Positions 34,818 through 43,242 of a stretch of 64,000 nucleotides of DNA are shown in pieces; position 1 is the stretch's first letter; the number at the start of each line of letters is the position of its first letter. The translations under genes and the position numbers were made by a program. Below the pieces are notes generated by a model. The model had not been told where the DNA came from and did not search any database. It saw only the letters and a program-made list of their open reading frames with translations. Source of the stretch: an uncultured Phascolarctobacterium sp. (GTDB lineage Bacteria > Bacillota > Negativicutes > Acidaminococcales > Acidaminococcaceae); assembly GCA_900547415.1 (NCBI GenBank), contig URGS01000007.1:1-64000 (forward strand), read 5' to 3'.

Positions 34818-36008
34818 ATGGAAAGAAAAGTAGGGACTATTTCTCGTGGTATTCGTTGTCCGATTATCCGCCAAGGCGATGATATTGCCGGCATTGTTGT
34901 TAAGAGCCTGATGGAGGCAGCTGAAAGCGAAGGCTTTGAACTGCGTGACAGAGACGTTATTTCTGTAACTGAATCCGTTGTTGCAAGATCTCAAGGCAAC
35001 TATGCTTCTGTTGAGAACATTGCTGCTGATGTTAAGGCAAAGCTGGGTGGCGAAACTATCGGTGTAATTTTCCCGATCCTGTCTCGCAACCGTTTTGCTA
35101 TTTGCCTGAAGGGTATTGCAATGGGTGCGAAAAAAGTTGTATTAATGCTCAGCTATCCTAGTGATGAGGTTGGTAATGCTCTGCTGACCTATGACCAACT
35201 GGATGAGGCAGGCGTTAATCCTTATAGCGATGTATTGACTCTGGAAAAATATCGTGAGCTGTTTGGTGAAAACAAGCACGAATTCACTGGTGTTGACTAT
35301 GTAGAATACTATGCAAACCTGATTAAGGAAGCGGGTGCTGAGGTTGAGGTTATCTTTGCAAACCAAGCGAAGACTATCCTGAACTATACTGACTGTGTTC
35401 TGACCTGTGATATTCATACCCGAGTTAGAACTAAACGCATTCTGAAGGCTGCAGGTGCAAAGGTTGTATGCGGTTTAGATGATATCATGACCACTTCTAT
35501 TGATGGCAGCGGCTATAACACTAAATATGGTCTGTTGGGTTCCAATAAGTCCACTGAAGACCAAATCAAGCTGTTCCCTAGAGAATGCCAAGATGTTGTT
35601 GAAGACATTCAAAAGCAAATTCTGAATTTGACTGGCAAGCATGTTGAAGTTATGGTTTACGGCGATGGTGCCTTCAAGGATCCTCAAGGTAAGATTTGGG
35701 AGCTGGCTGACCCTGTTGTATCTCCTGCATTCACTCAAGGCCTGATTGGTACTCCTAATGAGCTGAAGCTGAAATATTTAGCTGACAACGACTTCAAAGA
35801 TCTGAAGGGTGCTGATTTGAAGGAAGCTATCAGCCAACGTATTAAAGAGAAAAACGGCAGTCTGGTAGGCAATATGGCAGCTCAAGGTACTACTCCTAGA
35901 CAGCTGACTGACCTGATTGGCTCTCTGTGCGACCTGACCAGCGGTAGCGGTGACAAGGGTACTCCTCTTGTACTGGTACAAGGCTATTTCGACAACTTCA
36001 CTGACTAA
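34818..36008 (+). CDS. CofE-like (F420-0:glutamate ligase family) protein of unknown role
   Basis: 396 residues from ATG 34818 (GGAGGC 7 bases upstream). It matches the F420_ligase fold: RGIRCPIIRQGDDIAGIV, RDRDVISVTESVVARSQGNY, IFPILSRNRFAICLKGIA, and near the middle TGVDYVEYY and VLTCDIHTR. The C-terminal MAAQGTTPRRQ-like stretch (MAAQGTTPRQLTDLIGSL) is strongly kept in homologues from gut Firmicutes. CofE adds gamma-linked glutamate to coenzyme F420-0, but no F420 genes are seen here and this lineage is not known to make F420, so the substrate is probably different. A chlamydial CofE relative (FolC2) glutamylates folate, which is one possible analogy. Codon use suggests high expression. 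Confidence 0.8.
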   Translation: MERKVGTISRGIRCPIIRQGDDIAGIVVKSLMEAAESEGFELRDRDVISVTESVVARSQGNYASVENIAADVKAKLGGETIGVIFPILSRNRFAICLKGIAMGAKKVVLMLSYPSDEVGNALLTYDQLDEAGVNPYSDVLTLEKYRELFGENKHEFTGVDYVEYYANLIKEAGAEVEVIFANQAKTILNYTDCVLTCDIHTRVRTKRILKAAGAKVVCGLDDIMTTSIDGSGYNTKYGLLGSNKSTEDQIKLFPRECQDVVEDIQKQILNLTGKHVEVMVYGDGAFKDPQGKIWELADPVVSPAFTQGLIGTPNELKLKYLADNDFKDLKGADLKEAISQRIKEKNGSLVGNMAAQGTTPRQLTDLIGSLCDLTSGSGDKGTPLVLVQGYFDNFTD

Positions 36009-36044
36009 TTGCTGAATTGCCAAGGTAATTTAATACAAATGATT

Positions 36045-36076
36045 AGACCTGTTCCTGAAATGGAGCAGGTCTTTTG
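36045..36076 (+). terminator. Terminator of the CofE-like gene
   Basis: AGACCTG..CC pairs with GG.GCAGGTCT around TGAAAT, followed by TTTT. Confidence 0.8.
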
Positions 36077-36085
36077 CTTTCATAA

Positions 36086-36125
36086 ATAAAAACATCCTGC
36101 CTTCTGCAGCAGAAAGCAAGATGTT
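36086..36125 (-). terminator. rqcH terminator
   Basis: On the minus strand AACATC-TTGC-TTTCTGC pairs with GCAGAAGGCAGGATGTT, followed by TTTTTATTTATG. Confidence 0.8.
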
Positions 36126-36130
36126 ATTTT

Positions 36131-37867
36131 TTATTCCAGAAGCTTAGCAATAGCTGCCTCGTCCGGAGTGGTGTAATATGTTTTTTGATTAGTAAAGATG
36201 ACAAAGCCTGGCTTGCTGCCTGCAGGCTTTTTCACATAACGACGCTGAACGCAGTCCACAGGAATATTGCTGCCGCTGCGGGCCTTGCTGAAATAGGCTG
36301 CCAGCTGTATGGCAAGGTCAATGTCCTCCTGACGATATTCAGGTAATGTTGTTTTTAAAATAAGATGGGAGCCTGGGATATCCTTAGTGTGGAACCAAAG
36401 GTCTTTAGGTCCGCCTATGGTAAAGGTTACATAGTCGTTCTGCTTATTGTTCTTGCCAACGTAAACATCAGCTTCGCTGTTAAGCCTGATATGAAGCGGC
36501 ATGGACTTTTGAGTCATAACCTTTTTCTTCTTACCGACTTCCTTAATAAGGTCAGCTGCAATCATTTCCTGACGGATTTCTTCTACCTCGGCCTTGGTAA
36601 CGGCAGTCATAAGTGATGAGTCCAAGCTTGCCAGATATTGGAGCATTTCATGTGTAGTTTCCAGCTGCAGCTGTACCTCAATCTGAGCTCGTTTATATTT
36701 GTTGTACCGCTTGTAATAGGCCTGAGCGTTTTCCGTAGGTGAGAGGATTGGCGAAAGACTGACTGTAACAGGTTCTCCGTAATAAATATTAATCAGATCT
36801 GCACTGGTCTGGCCCTTCTTGATTTGGTAAATATTAGCCATAATAGTATCAGCCAGCATTCGTTGCGTCTCTGCGTCCTGAGCATTGTCTAAATCTTTTT
36901 CAAGAGCCTGTAGCTTTTTCTCCAGCTTTGCTGTTTCGGCACTGACAAGCTTTTGCAGCTGTTCGTGCTGGGGAAGCTGAATGGGTTTTAGGCTCATGGC
37001 AAAGCAGATGGCTTCGTTAATATCAGCAAATTCCTTGACGCTGGTACCTGCTTCTAAAAGCTGCGGCTTAAGGGTCAAAATGGTTTTTACCTGGTTTGTA
37101 CGGCCAATAATAGCATAAACGGGCTTGGCGCTAGTACCGTTCAGGTGTTCCTGCAGGCTGCCAATGACGTTGGCCAAGGCCTTTTCTTCAGCAGTTTCCA
37201 GCTTTACCTGATTTGTAATAATGTCAGCATCTGCCAAAAGCTCGCTGGCCGTGTATTTGCCAAGACCTACTGTGTTGGCAATAAAAGCCTTGAGAAAATT
37301 AGCAGCAGGTGCAGCATTAGCAGTATGTACTAGCTCCATTGGCTCTGCAGTCAGAGGATTCATACCGTTCTGAGGCGGCGGAGCAACGTAGTTCTTGCCT
37401 GGCAGGATAAGACGATAGCTGCTTTGAGAGGCACCAATATGCTTAATGCTGTCTAGGATACTGCCATCCTGTTCTAAAATGATGTTGCTGTTTTTTCCTG
37501 TCAGTTCAAAAATCAGCTTTTTGGTAATGATTTTGCTGCTTGCTCCAAGCATATCAATTTCTAAGGTAATGATGCGGTCCAAATCCTGCTGTTTAATAGC
37601 AGTAATGCGTCCCTCCTCAAGATGCTTGCGGAGCAGCATACAGAAGGCTGGAGGAACATCAGGGTTTTCAGGAAGCTGCTTGGGAATGTACAGTGCAGGG
37701 CTGCCTCCGTTAAGCTCTGCTAAAAGAGCAGTAGTATCACGTTCTCTTTTAATCATCAGCAGCAAGGAGTGGGGAGTGGGCATAAAAACTCTATATATTT
37801 TACCACCTAAAAGCTCCTGCTCCAGATGGTCTTTGACTAGCTTCAAGGTAAGTCCTTCTAAATTCAT
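36131..37867 (-). CDS. rqcH: Ribosome quality control factor RqcH (NFACT family)
   Basis: 578 residues from the ATG at 37867, which has GGAGGT just upstream; a longer frame to 37984 runs through the promoter. RqcH binds stalled 50S-peptidyl-tRNA complexes and directs C-terminal alanine tailing. The NFACT-N domain ends with LDRII, in which Asp97 and Arg98 match the tRNA-binding pair of B. subtilis RqcH. A helical coiled-coil middle (residues about 310-420) and the NFACT-R domain (DVYVGKNNKQNDYVTF, DLWFHTKDIPGSHLIL) follow. Older annotation as fibronectin-binding protein is misleading. Confidence 0.95.
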   Translation of the reverse strand: MNLEGLTLKLVKDHLEQELLGGKIYRVFMPTPHSLLLMIKRERDTTALLAELNGGSPALYIPKQLPENPDVPPAFCMLLRKHLEEGRITAIKQQDLDRIITLEIDMLGASSKIITKKLIFELTGKNSNIILEQDGSILDSIKHIGASQSSYRLILPGKNYVAPPPQNGMNPLTAEPMELVHTANAAPAANFLKAFIANTVGLGKYTASELLADADIITNQVKLETAEEKALANVIGSLQEHLNGTSAKPVYAIIGRTNQVKTILTLKPQLLEAGTSVKEFADINEAICFAMSLKPIQLPQHEQLQKLVSAETAKLEKKLQALEKDLDNAQDAETQRMLADTIMANIYQIKKGQTSADLINIYYGEPVTVSLSPILSPTENAQAYYKRYNKYKRAQIEVQLQLETTHEMLQYLASLDSSLMTAVTKAEVEEIRQEMIAADLIKEVGKKKKVMTQKSMPLHIRLNSEADVYVGKNNKQNDYVTFTIGGPKDLWFHTKDIPGSHLILKTTLPEYRQEDIDLAIQLAAYFSKARSGSNIPVDCVQRRYVKKPAGSKPGFVIFTNQKTYYTTPDEAAIAKLLE

Positions 37868-37897
37868 AGGTACCTCCTTATAAAGGTTATTTTTACC

Positions 37898-37926
37898 ATT
37901 ATACTCCAGAAAAGTAACCTTAGCAA
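37898..37926 (-). promoter_or_regulatory. rqcH promoter
   Basis: Minus strand TTGCTA (37921-37926), 17-base spacer, TATAAT (37898-37903). Confidence 0.8.
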
Positions 37927-37945
37927 AGAAAACCCACGAAAAAAG

Positions 37946-37974
37946 CTGAAAAATGGAGAAATATATGATATAAT
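37946..37974 (+). promoter_or_regulatory. yicC operon promoter
   Basis: CTGAAA (37946-37951), 17-base spacer, TATAAT (37969-37974) with an extended TG. It faces away from the rqcH promoter. Confidence 0.7.
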
Positions 37975-38059
37975 TAAATGTCAATATAAGCAGATGATAA
38001 CTGGCTTATATATTAATTGTAAAAAAATCATCCCGATACGGGAGATTAGGAGGCTGCCT

Positions 38060-38959
38060 GTGTTAAAAAGTATGACCGGTTTTGGCCGTGGTGAATACGA
38101 GGACGCTAATTTTTCCATTACAGTGGAGATGAAGGCTGTAAATCATCGTTATAACGAGGTTTCTATCCGTCTGCCCCGTTTTATGAACCCTGTAGAGGAC
38201 AGAATTCGTAAAACAATTCTTAAGACCATCAGTCGTGGTCGTATTGATGTATTTATCAATGCTGACTATACCACCAGCGATAATGCGACCTTAAAGGTAG
38301 ATAAAAACCTGGCTGCTGCATACCATAAAGCACTGCTTGATATTGCAGAGGCAATTGGTGCAGAAAAGCTTAATATGAATGAAGCTGTTGAGGTTATGAA
38401 CATTGCCCGCTTTGATGATGTTATTAATGTTAAGGAAGGCTTCTTTGATGTAGAAAGCGTTTGGCCCAAGATTGATGCTGCTGTACAGCAGGCTCTGTCT
38501 AATCTGGTAGCAATGCGTGAGGCTGAGGGCGGTAATATCTATGGTGACTTTATCTATCGTGCTGATTTGATTGCTGAAAAGCTGACTCAGATTGAGGAAC
38601 GCTCCGGCATGATTGTAGATGAATATCAGAGCAGACTGACTGAGCGTATCAATAATATTCTGGCAGAGTATAATGTTACTGTTGAGCCTGAGCGTTTGCT
38701 GCAGGAGGTTGCGATTTTTGCTGACCGCTCCAGCATTACTGAGGAAATTGTACGCTTAAAGAGTCATATTAAGCAATTCAAGGCTATTCTTGCTTCTGAT
38801 AAGCCTGTGGGACGTAAACTGGACTTTTTGATTCAAGAGTTCAATCGCGAGGCTAATACTATTGCTTCCAAGGCTAATGACTATACATTAGCTCAGATTG
38901 TGGTAGAAATTAAGGCGGAAATCGAAAAGATTCGTGAGCAAATTCAGAATATCGAGTAG
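38060..38959 (+). CDS. yicC: YicC family endoribonuclease
   Basis: 299 residues from a GTG at 38060, six bases after TTAGGAGG. This gives the family N-terminus (V)LKSMTGFGRG; the longer frame from 37994 is not homologous. YicC-like proteins are RNases in E. coli and B. subtilis (YloC). The C-terminal DUF1732 part is present, with GRKLDFLIQEFNREANTIASK and KAEIEKIREQIQNIE at the very end, the most conserved region. First gene of the yicC-remA-gmk-rpoZ-coaBC cluster. Confidence 0.92.
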   Translation: MLKSMTGFGRGEYEDANFSITVEMKAVNHRYNEVSIRLPRFMNPVEDRIRKTILKTISRGRIDVFINADYTTSDNATLKVDKNLAAAYHKALLDIAEAIGAEKLNMNEAVEVMNIARFDDVINVKEGFFDVESVWPKIDAAVQQALSNLVAMREAEGGNIYGDFIYRADLIAEKLTQIEERSGMIVDEYQSRLTERINNILAEYNVTVEPERLLQEVAIFADRSSITEEIVRLKSHIKQFKAILASDKPVGRKLDFLIQEFNREANTIASKANDYTLAQIVVEIKAEIEKIREQIQNIE

Positions 38960-38975
38960 ACTGGAGGTTTAGGAA

Positions 38976-39236
38976 ATGGATATCAAGCTTATTAACATAG
39001 GCTTCGGCAATATTGTTGCCGCTAACCGTATTATTTCCATAATCAGTCCTGAATCTGCACCTATTAAGCGTATTATTCAGGAGGCACGTGACAAGGGTAT
39101 GCTGATTGATGCTACCTATGGTCGTCGTACACGTGCAGTAGTTGTAACTGACAGTGGTCATATCATTTTGTCCGCTGTGCAGCCGGAAACTGTTGCTAAC
39201 AGATTAGTACAGTCCGATGATTCTGATGAAGAGTAG
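38976..39236 (+). CDS. remA: RemA/DUF370 DNA-binding regulator
   Basis: 86 residues. The start [20 protein letters not shown] and the block [20 protein letters not shown] are diagnostic for RemA (DUF370). In B. subtilis RemA activates matrix and osmoprotection genes as a ring-forming DNA-binding protein. Its presence next to gmk is a conserved synteny, also in bacteria that do not make Bacillus-type matrix, so the target here is unknown. Confidence 0.93.
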   Translation: MDIKLINIGFGNIVAANRIISIISPESAPIKRIIQEARDKGMLIDATYGRRTRAVVVTDSGHIILSAVQPETVANRLVQSDDSDEE

Positions 39237-39246
39237 AGGTGATGAG

Positions 39247-39888
39247 ATGAGTAACTTCCATGAAAATGTAACTCCTCAGGGTGTGCTTTTAGTAGTATCA
39301 GGTCCTTCTGGTGCTGGCAAGGGTACTATTTGCTCCATGCTTCGTGAGCAGCTGCCCAATCTGGGTTATTCTGTATCCGTTACTACTCGTCAACCGCGTA
39401 CAGGCGAGGTTGATGGCGTAAACTATTTCTTTAAAACTGTTGATGAGGTTAAGGAAATGATTGCTAAGGACGAGCTGCTAGAGTACGCAGAGGTTTATGG
39501 CAATTATTATGGTACACCTCGTGAATATGTAATGGAGCAGCTTAAATCCGGCAAGGATGTGCTTCTGGAGATTGATATCCAAGGTGCACTGCAGGTTAAA
39601 AAGCGTTTCCCGGAGGGCGTGTTTGTGTTTATCGTACCGCCTTCCTTAGATGAGCTTTCTGCTCGTATCTATAAGCGTGGTACTGATAGCGAGGATGTAA
39701 TTAAGCGTCGTCTGGCATCTGCAGCCAGCGAGCTGACCTATGCTGCTGAGTATGATTATATTATTGTCAACGATATTGCGGAAAAAGCTGCTGACAAGGT
39801 GCTGACCATTATGGAGGCAGAACGTTATCGCGTGGCAAGAACATATTTTATTGTAGACAAAATTTGCAAAGGTAAAAATAAGGAGTGA
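39247..39888 (+). CDS. gmk: Guanylate kinase
   Basis: 213 residues from ATG 39247, following AGAGGTGATGAG; an earlier in-frame start overlaps remA. P-loop VVSGPSGAGKGTI, the GMP-binding TTRQPRTGEVDGVNYFF, EYAEVYGNYYGTP, and lid region RIYKRGTDSEDVIKRRL are all intact. Converts GMP to GDP. Followed 6 bases later by rpoZ. Confidence 0.97.
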   Translation: MSNFHENVTPQGVLLVVSGPSGAGKGTICSMLREQLPNLGYSVSVTTRQPRTGEVDGVNYFFKTVDEVKEMIAKDELLEYAEVYGNYYGTPREYVMEQLKSGKDVLLEIDIQGALQVKKRFPEGVFVFIVPPSLDELSARIYKRGTDSEDVIKRRLASAASELTYAAEYDYIIVNDIAEKAADKVLTIMEAERYRVARTYFIVDKICKGKNKE

Positions 39889-39894
39889 TTTTAA

Positions 39895-40089
39895 ATGTCC
39901 ATGGTAGATCCTTCCATCGATAGATTAGCTGAAAAGGTAGATAGCAAGTATACTTTAGTAATTTTAGCTGCTAAAAGAGCACGTGAGCTGACCCAGCCTG
40001 GCGTTAATGCCCCTGAAAAAGAGGTAAGCTCCGCTCTGAAGGAAATTTATAACGATACTATTACCTACGAGCGTACTAAAAACGTATAA
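39895..40089 (+). CDS. rpoZ: RNA polymerase omega subunit
   Basis: 64 residues. DPSIDRLAEKVDSKYTLVIL and AAKRARELTQ match the conserved N-terminal half of omega. It stabilises the beta' subunit. Strong AAGGAGTGA site. The gmk-rpoZ-coaBC order is typical. Confidence 0.95.
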   Translation: MSMVDPSIDRLAEKVDSKYTLVILAAKRARELTQPGVNAPEKEVSSALKEIYNDTITYERTKNV

Positions 40090-40157
40090 AATTATTCCAC
40101 TGTGTGAGCAGGTATGGCCTGCAGGCAGCATAGTAAGTTCATAGGAGGAGCTTGGCT

Positions 40158-41369
40158 TTGTTAAAGGGAAAAAAGATTGTATTAGGCGTTACCGGTGGTA
40201 TCGCTGTCTATAAGGCTGTAGACCTTGTTAGCCGTCTGCGTAAGCAGGGTGCAGAGGTTCGTGTTATTATGACTGAACATGCACAAAAATTCGTTACTCC
40301 GCTGACCTTTAAGGAAATCAGCGGCAATAAGGTTGCAACCTCTATGTGGGAAAGCAATCAGGAGTTTAATGTGGAGCATATTGCCTTGGCTAACTGGGCT
40401 GATGCTTTTCTTGTAGCTCCTGCTACAGCTAATATTCTGGCTAAAATGGCATGTGGTATTGCTGATGATTTGTTATCTACTACATTGTTGGCAGCACAGG
40501 CACCTATTATTGTCTGCCCGGCAATGAATACTGGTATGTACGAAAATCCTATTACTCAGGATAATATTAAAAAGCTGGCTGATTTTGGCGTTACTGTTAT
40601 GCCTCCTGCTGTAGGCGTTTTGGCTTGTGGTACCAGCGGTGCCGGCCGTTTGCCTGAACCTCAGCAGATTGTAGAATTTGTAAGTGCATTCTTTGCTAAA
40701 CGCGAAGGTGATTTGCGTGGCTTGAAGGTTTTAGTAACTGCAGCAGGTACTAGAGAGCCCATTGACCCCGTTCGTTTTGTTGGCAATCGTTCCAGCGGAA
40801 AAATGGGTTATGCTGTTGCTCAGATGGCCGCAGAGCGTGGTGCAGAGGTACTGCTTATTTCCGGTCCTTCTGCATTGGCCGTTCCTGCTAATGTTAAGGC
40901 TATTAAGGTCGAAACTACTAACGAAATGCTGGAAGCATGTCTTGAGGCCTATGACAAGGTTGATATTGTGATTAAGGCTGCTGCTGTAGCTGACTATCGT
41001 CCTCGTGATGTAGCTGACCAAAAAATTAAAAAGAAAACTGATGATGCTCTGACTGTAGTTATGGATAAGAACCCTGATATTCTTAAAACATTGGGCAGCA
41101 AGAAAACTCATCAGGTTCTTATTGGCTTTGCTGCAGAAACACAAAATCTGTTGGCTAACGCATCTGAGAAAATTGTCAAGAAAAATCTGGATATGATTGT
41201 GGCCAATGATGTTACTGCAGCAGGTGCAGGCTTTAATACTGATACCAATATTGTCAAGCTGCTGTATCCCAGCGGTGAGGTATTGGCCTTGGAGCAAATG
41301 CCTAAGGTAGCTGTAGCTAATGTCATTTTAGACCAGGCCCTGAAGCTTAAAGAGGCTCGTTCTAAGTAA
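40158..41369 (+). CDS. coaBC: Bifunctional phosphopantothenoylcysteine synthetase/decarboxylase
   Basis: 403 residues from TTG 40158, seven bases after AGGAGGAG; TTG 40152 is too close to the site. The start then reads (L)LKGKKIVLGVTGGI, as in other CoaBC. The CoaC half (1-180) has the catalytic His in VEHIALANWAD, Asn in PAMNTGMYENP and Cys in ACGTSGAGR. The CoaB half begins with LVTAAGTREPIDPVRF and has NRSSGKMGYAVA. Two steps of coenzyme A synthesis. Next, metK has its own riboswitch. Confidence 0.96.
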   Translation: MLKGKKIVLGVTGGIAVYKAVDLVSRLRKQGAEVRVIMTEHAQKFVTPLTFKEISGNKVATSMWESNQEFNVEHIALANWADAFLVAPATANILAKMACGIADDLLSTTLLAAQAPIIVCPAMNTGMYENPITQDNIKKLADFGVTVMPPAVGVLACGTSGAGRLPEPQQIVEFVSAFFAKREGDLRGLKVLVTAAGTREPIDPVRFVGNRSSGKMGYAVAQMAAERGAEVLLISGPSALAVPANVKAIKVETTNEMLEACLEAYDKVDIVIKAAAVADYRPRDVADQKIKKKTDDALTVVMDKNPDILKTLGSKKTHQVLIGFAAETQNLLANASEKIVKKNLDMIVANDVTAAGAGFNTDTNIVKLLYPSGEVLALEQMPKVAVANVILDQALKLKEARSK

Positions 41370-41527
41370 AGAGCATCATGAAATCTGCTGTTGTAATAGA
41401 CTTTGCTGCACTGTATTGAAGCTGCAGTCAGACTATTATTTTGAGCAGAATACATAGCTTTATTGTCTGGTAAACTTGTGGTGGAAATGTTGATTGTAGA
41501 CAATTTGTAATATTTCTCCGTAAATAC

Positions 41528-41556
41528 TTGCCAAGACCTGATATTTAGATTATAAT
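41528..41556 (+). promoter_or_regulatory. metK promoter
   Basis: TTGCCA (41528-41533), 17-base spacer, TATAAT (41551-41556). The stretch 41370-41527 between coaBC and this promoter shows nothing else I can support. Confidence 0.8.
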
Positions 41557-41578
41557 AACATACGTAATTCAATAATAC

Positions 41579-41684
41579 TCATCAAGAGCGGTGGAGGGAA
41601 TGGCCCAGTGAAGCCGCAGCAACCATTGCAGATTAACCTCTGTAAAACGGTGCTAAGTCCTGCAGCACTCAGCTGCAAGATGAG
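41579..41684 (+). promoter_or_regulatory. SAM-I (S-box) riboswitch
   Basis: P1 stem CTCATC (41579-41584) with GATGAG (41679-41684). The core AGAGCGGTGGAGGGA, TGGCCC, GAAGCCGCAGCAACC and ACGGTGCTAAGTCCTGCA blocks are all in order. It precedes metK, so SAM binding would repress SAM synthesis through the terminator at 41704. Confidence 0.97.
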
Positions 41685-41703
41685 AATGCTAAAGATTATT
41701 AGT

Positions 41704-41733
41704 AGGCGTTCTCAATAGAGAACGCCTTTTTCT
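41704..41733 (+). terminator. SAM riboswitch terminator
   Basis: Perfect 10-bp stem AGGCGTTCTC/GAGAACGCCT with AATA loop, followed by TTTTCTTT. Confidence 0.95.
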
Positions 41734-41777
41734 TTGACTTAGAACCGACTTTTTCTTGAATTGAAAGGAGATACTAA

Positions 41778-42956
41778 ATGAGAAAATTATTCACTTCTGA
41801 ATCTGTTACCGAAGGACATCCTGATAAAATTGCTGACCAAATTTCTGATGCTGTCCTTGATGCAATTTTGACTAACGATCCCAAAGGTCGTGTCGCTTGC
41901 GAAACCATTGTAACTACTGGCCAAATCCATGTATTTGGTGAAATTTCCACTCAATGCTATGTTGACATTGCCCGTATTGCTCGTGAAACCGTAATCGGTA
42001 TTGGTTATGATCGTGCTAAATACGGCTTTGACGGCAACACCTGCGGCGTTCTTATTTCCATTGACGAACAGTCCCCTGATATTGCTATGGGCGTTGACAA
42101 GGCTCTGGAAGCAAAAGAAGGCCAAGCTGCTGAAGAAGAAACCGGTGCTGGCGACCAAGGTATGATGTTTGGTTATGCTACTAACGAAACCGAAAGCTTT
42201 ATGCCTATGCCTGCATATTTGGCTAACAAGCTGTCTCTGCGTCTGACCCAGGTTCGTAAGGAGGAAATTCTGCCTTACCTGCGTCCTGATGGTAAAACTC
42301 AGGTTACTGTTGAATATGTTGATGGCAAACCTGTTCGTGTTGACGCTATTGTTATTTCTTCTCAACATGCTCCTGAAATTTCCCATGAGCAAATCAAGAA
42401 GGATATTATTGAGAACGTTATTAAACCCATAGTTCCTGCTGAAATGCTGGACGAAAATACTAAATATTACATCAACCCCACTGGTCGCTTCGTAATTGGC
42501 GGTCCTCAAGGTGATGCTGGTCTGACCGGCCGCAAAATCATCGTTGACACTTATGGCGGTATGGCTCGTCATGGCGGCGGTGCCTTCTCCGGTAAGGACC
42601 CCTCTAAGGTAGACCGCAGTGCTGCTTACGCTGCTCGTTATGTTGCTAAAAACATCGTTGCAGCAGGCCTGGCTGACAAATGTGAAATCCAGCTGGCGTA
42701 CGCTATTGGCGTTGCTCAGCCTGTTTCCGTACTGGTTGAAACCTTCGGCACCGGTAAAATTGACGATGATAAGATTGCTGAATTAGTTCGCAAAAACTTC
42801 TCTTTGAGCCCCACTGGCATTATTAAAGAACTGGACCTGCTTCGTCCTATCTACAAGCAAACTGCTGCTTATGGTCACTTTGGCCGTACCGATGTAGACC
42901 TGCCTTGGGAGCATACTGACAAAGCTGCTTCTCTCTGCAAGCAAGCTGGCCTGTAA
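41778..42956 (+). CDS. metK: S-adenosylmethionine synthetase
   Basis: 392 residues. Makes SAM from methionine and ATP. Motifs: [20 protein letters not shown] with the catalytic His and metal Asp, [33 protein letters not shown], and the loop [19 protein letters not shown]. Codon use is that of a highly expressed gene. It interrupts the usual coaBC-priA adjacency, with its own promoter, S-box leader and terminator. Confidence 0.98.
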   Translation: MRKLFTSESVTEGHPDKIADQISDAVLDAILTNDPKGRVACETIVTTGQIHVFGEISTQCYVDIARIARETVIGIGYDRAKYGFDGNTCGVLISIDEQSPDIAMGVDKALEAKEGQAAEEETGAGDQGMMFGYATNETESFMPMPAYLANKLSLRLTQVRKEEILPYLRPDGKTQVTVEYVDGKPVRVDAIVISSQHAPEISHEQIKKDIIENVIKPIVPAEMLDENTKYYINPTGRFVIGGPQGDAGLTGRKIIVDTYGGMARHGGGAFSGKDPSKVDRSAAYAARYVAKNIVAAGLADKCEIQLAYAIGVAQPVSVLVETFGTGKIDDDKIAELVRKNFSLSPTGIIKELDLLRPIYKQTAAYGHFGRTDVDLPWEHTDKAASLCKQAGL

Positions 42957-42968
42957 AAACAAAAAATC

Positions 42969-43001
42969 ATAGCCCTTGGATGTATGTCCAAGGGCTATTT
43001 T
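42969..43001 (+). terminator. metK terminator
   Basis: Perfect 12-bp stem ATAGCCCTTGGA/TCCAAGGGCTAT with 6-base loop, then TTTT. Confidence 0.95.
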
Positions 43002-43242
43002 GCTGTTACGGTATTATCGCTTTAAATTTACTGACATCTATATAGTACTTTAACGTTTTTTTATTCGTTTTCTATGGAGTTTTTCCAACAGTAGTCTAAG
43101 TTGCGAGTTCAGATTGATGCAGGTTGTAAATAGCACTGCTGAGCAACTGATAGTTTAGTATTGTGAGTAAAATTATGGCAGGAAAAAGGAGATACCTGAA
43201 AGAGCTAGAATACTATTATGTGAACTTTTGTTAGGAGGAGCT
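43002..43242. other. Gene-free stretch before priA
   Basis: No gene, clear promoter or structured RNA is supported. A half-site GTACTTTAA near 43043 resembles the MarR operator arm but is not palindromic. Confidence 0.35.

Noticed and set aside
43030..43050. Third MarR operator near priA
   Set aside because: Only one arm (GTACTTTAA) is present; there is no palindrome and no promoter in the right position.
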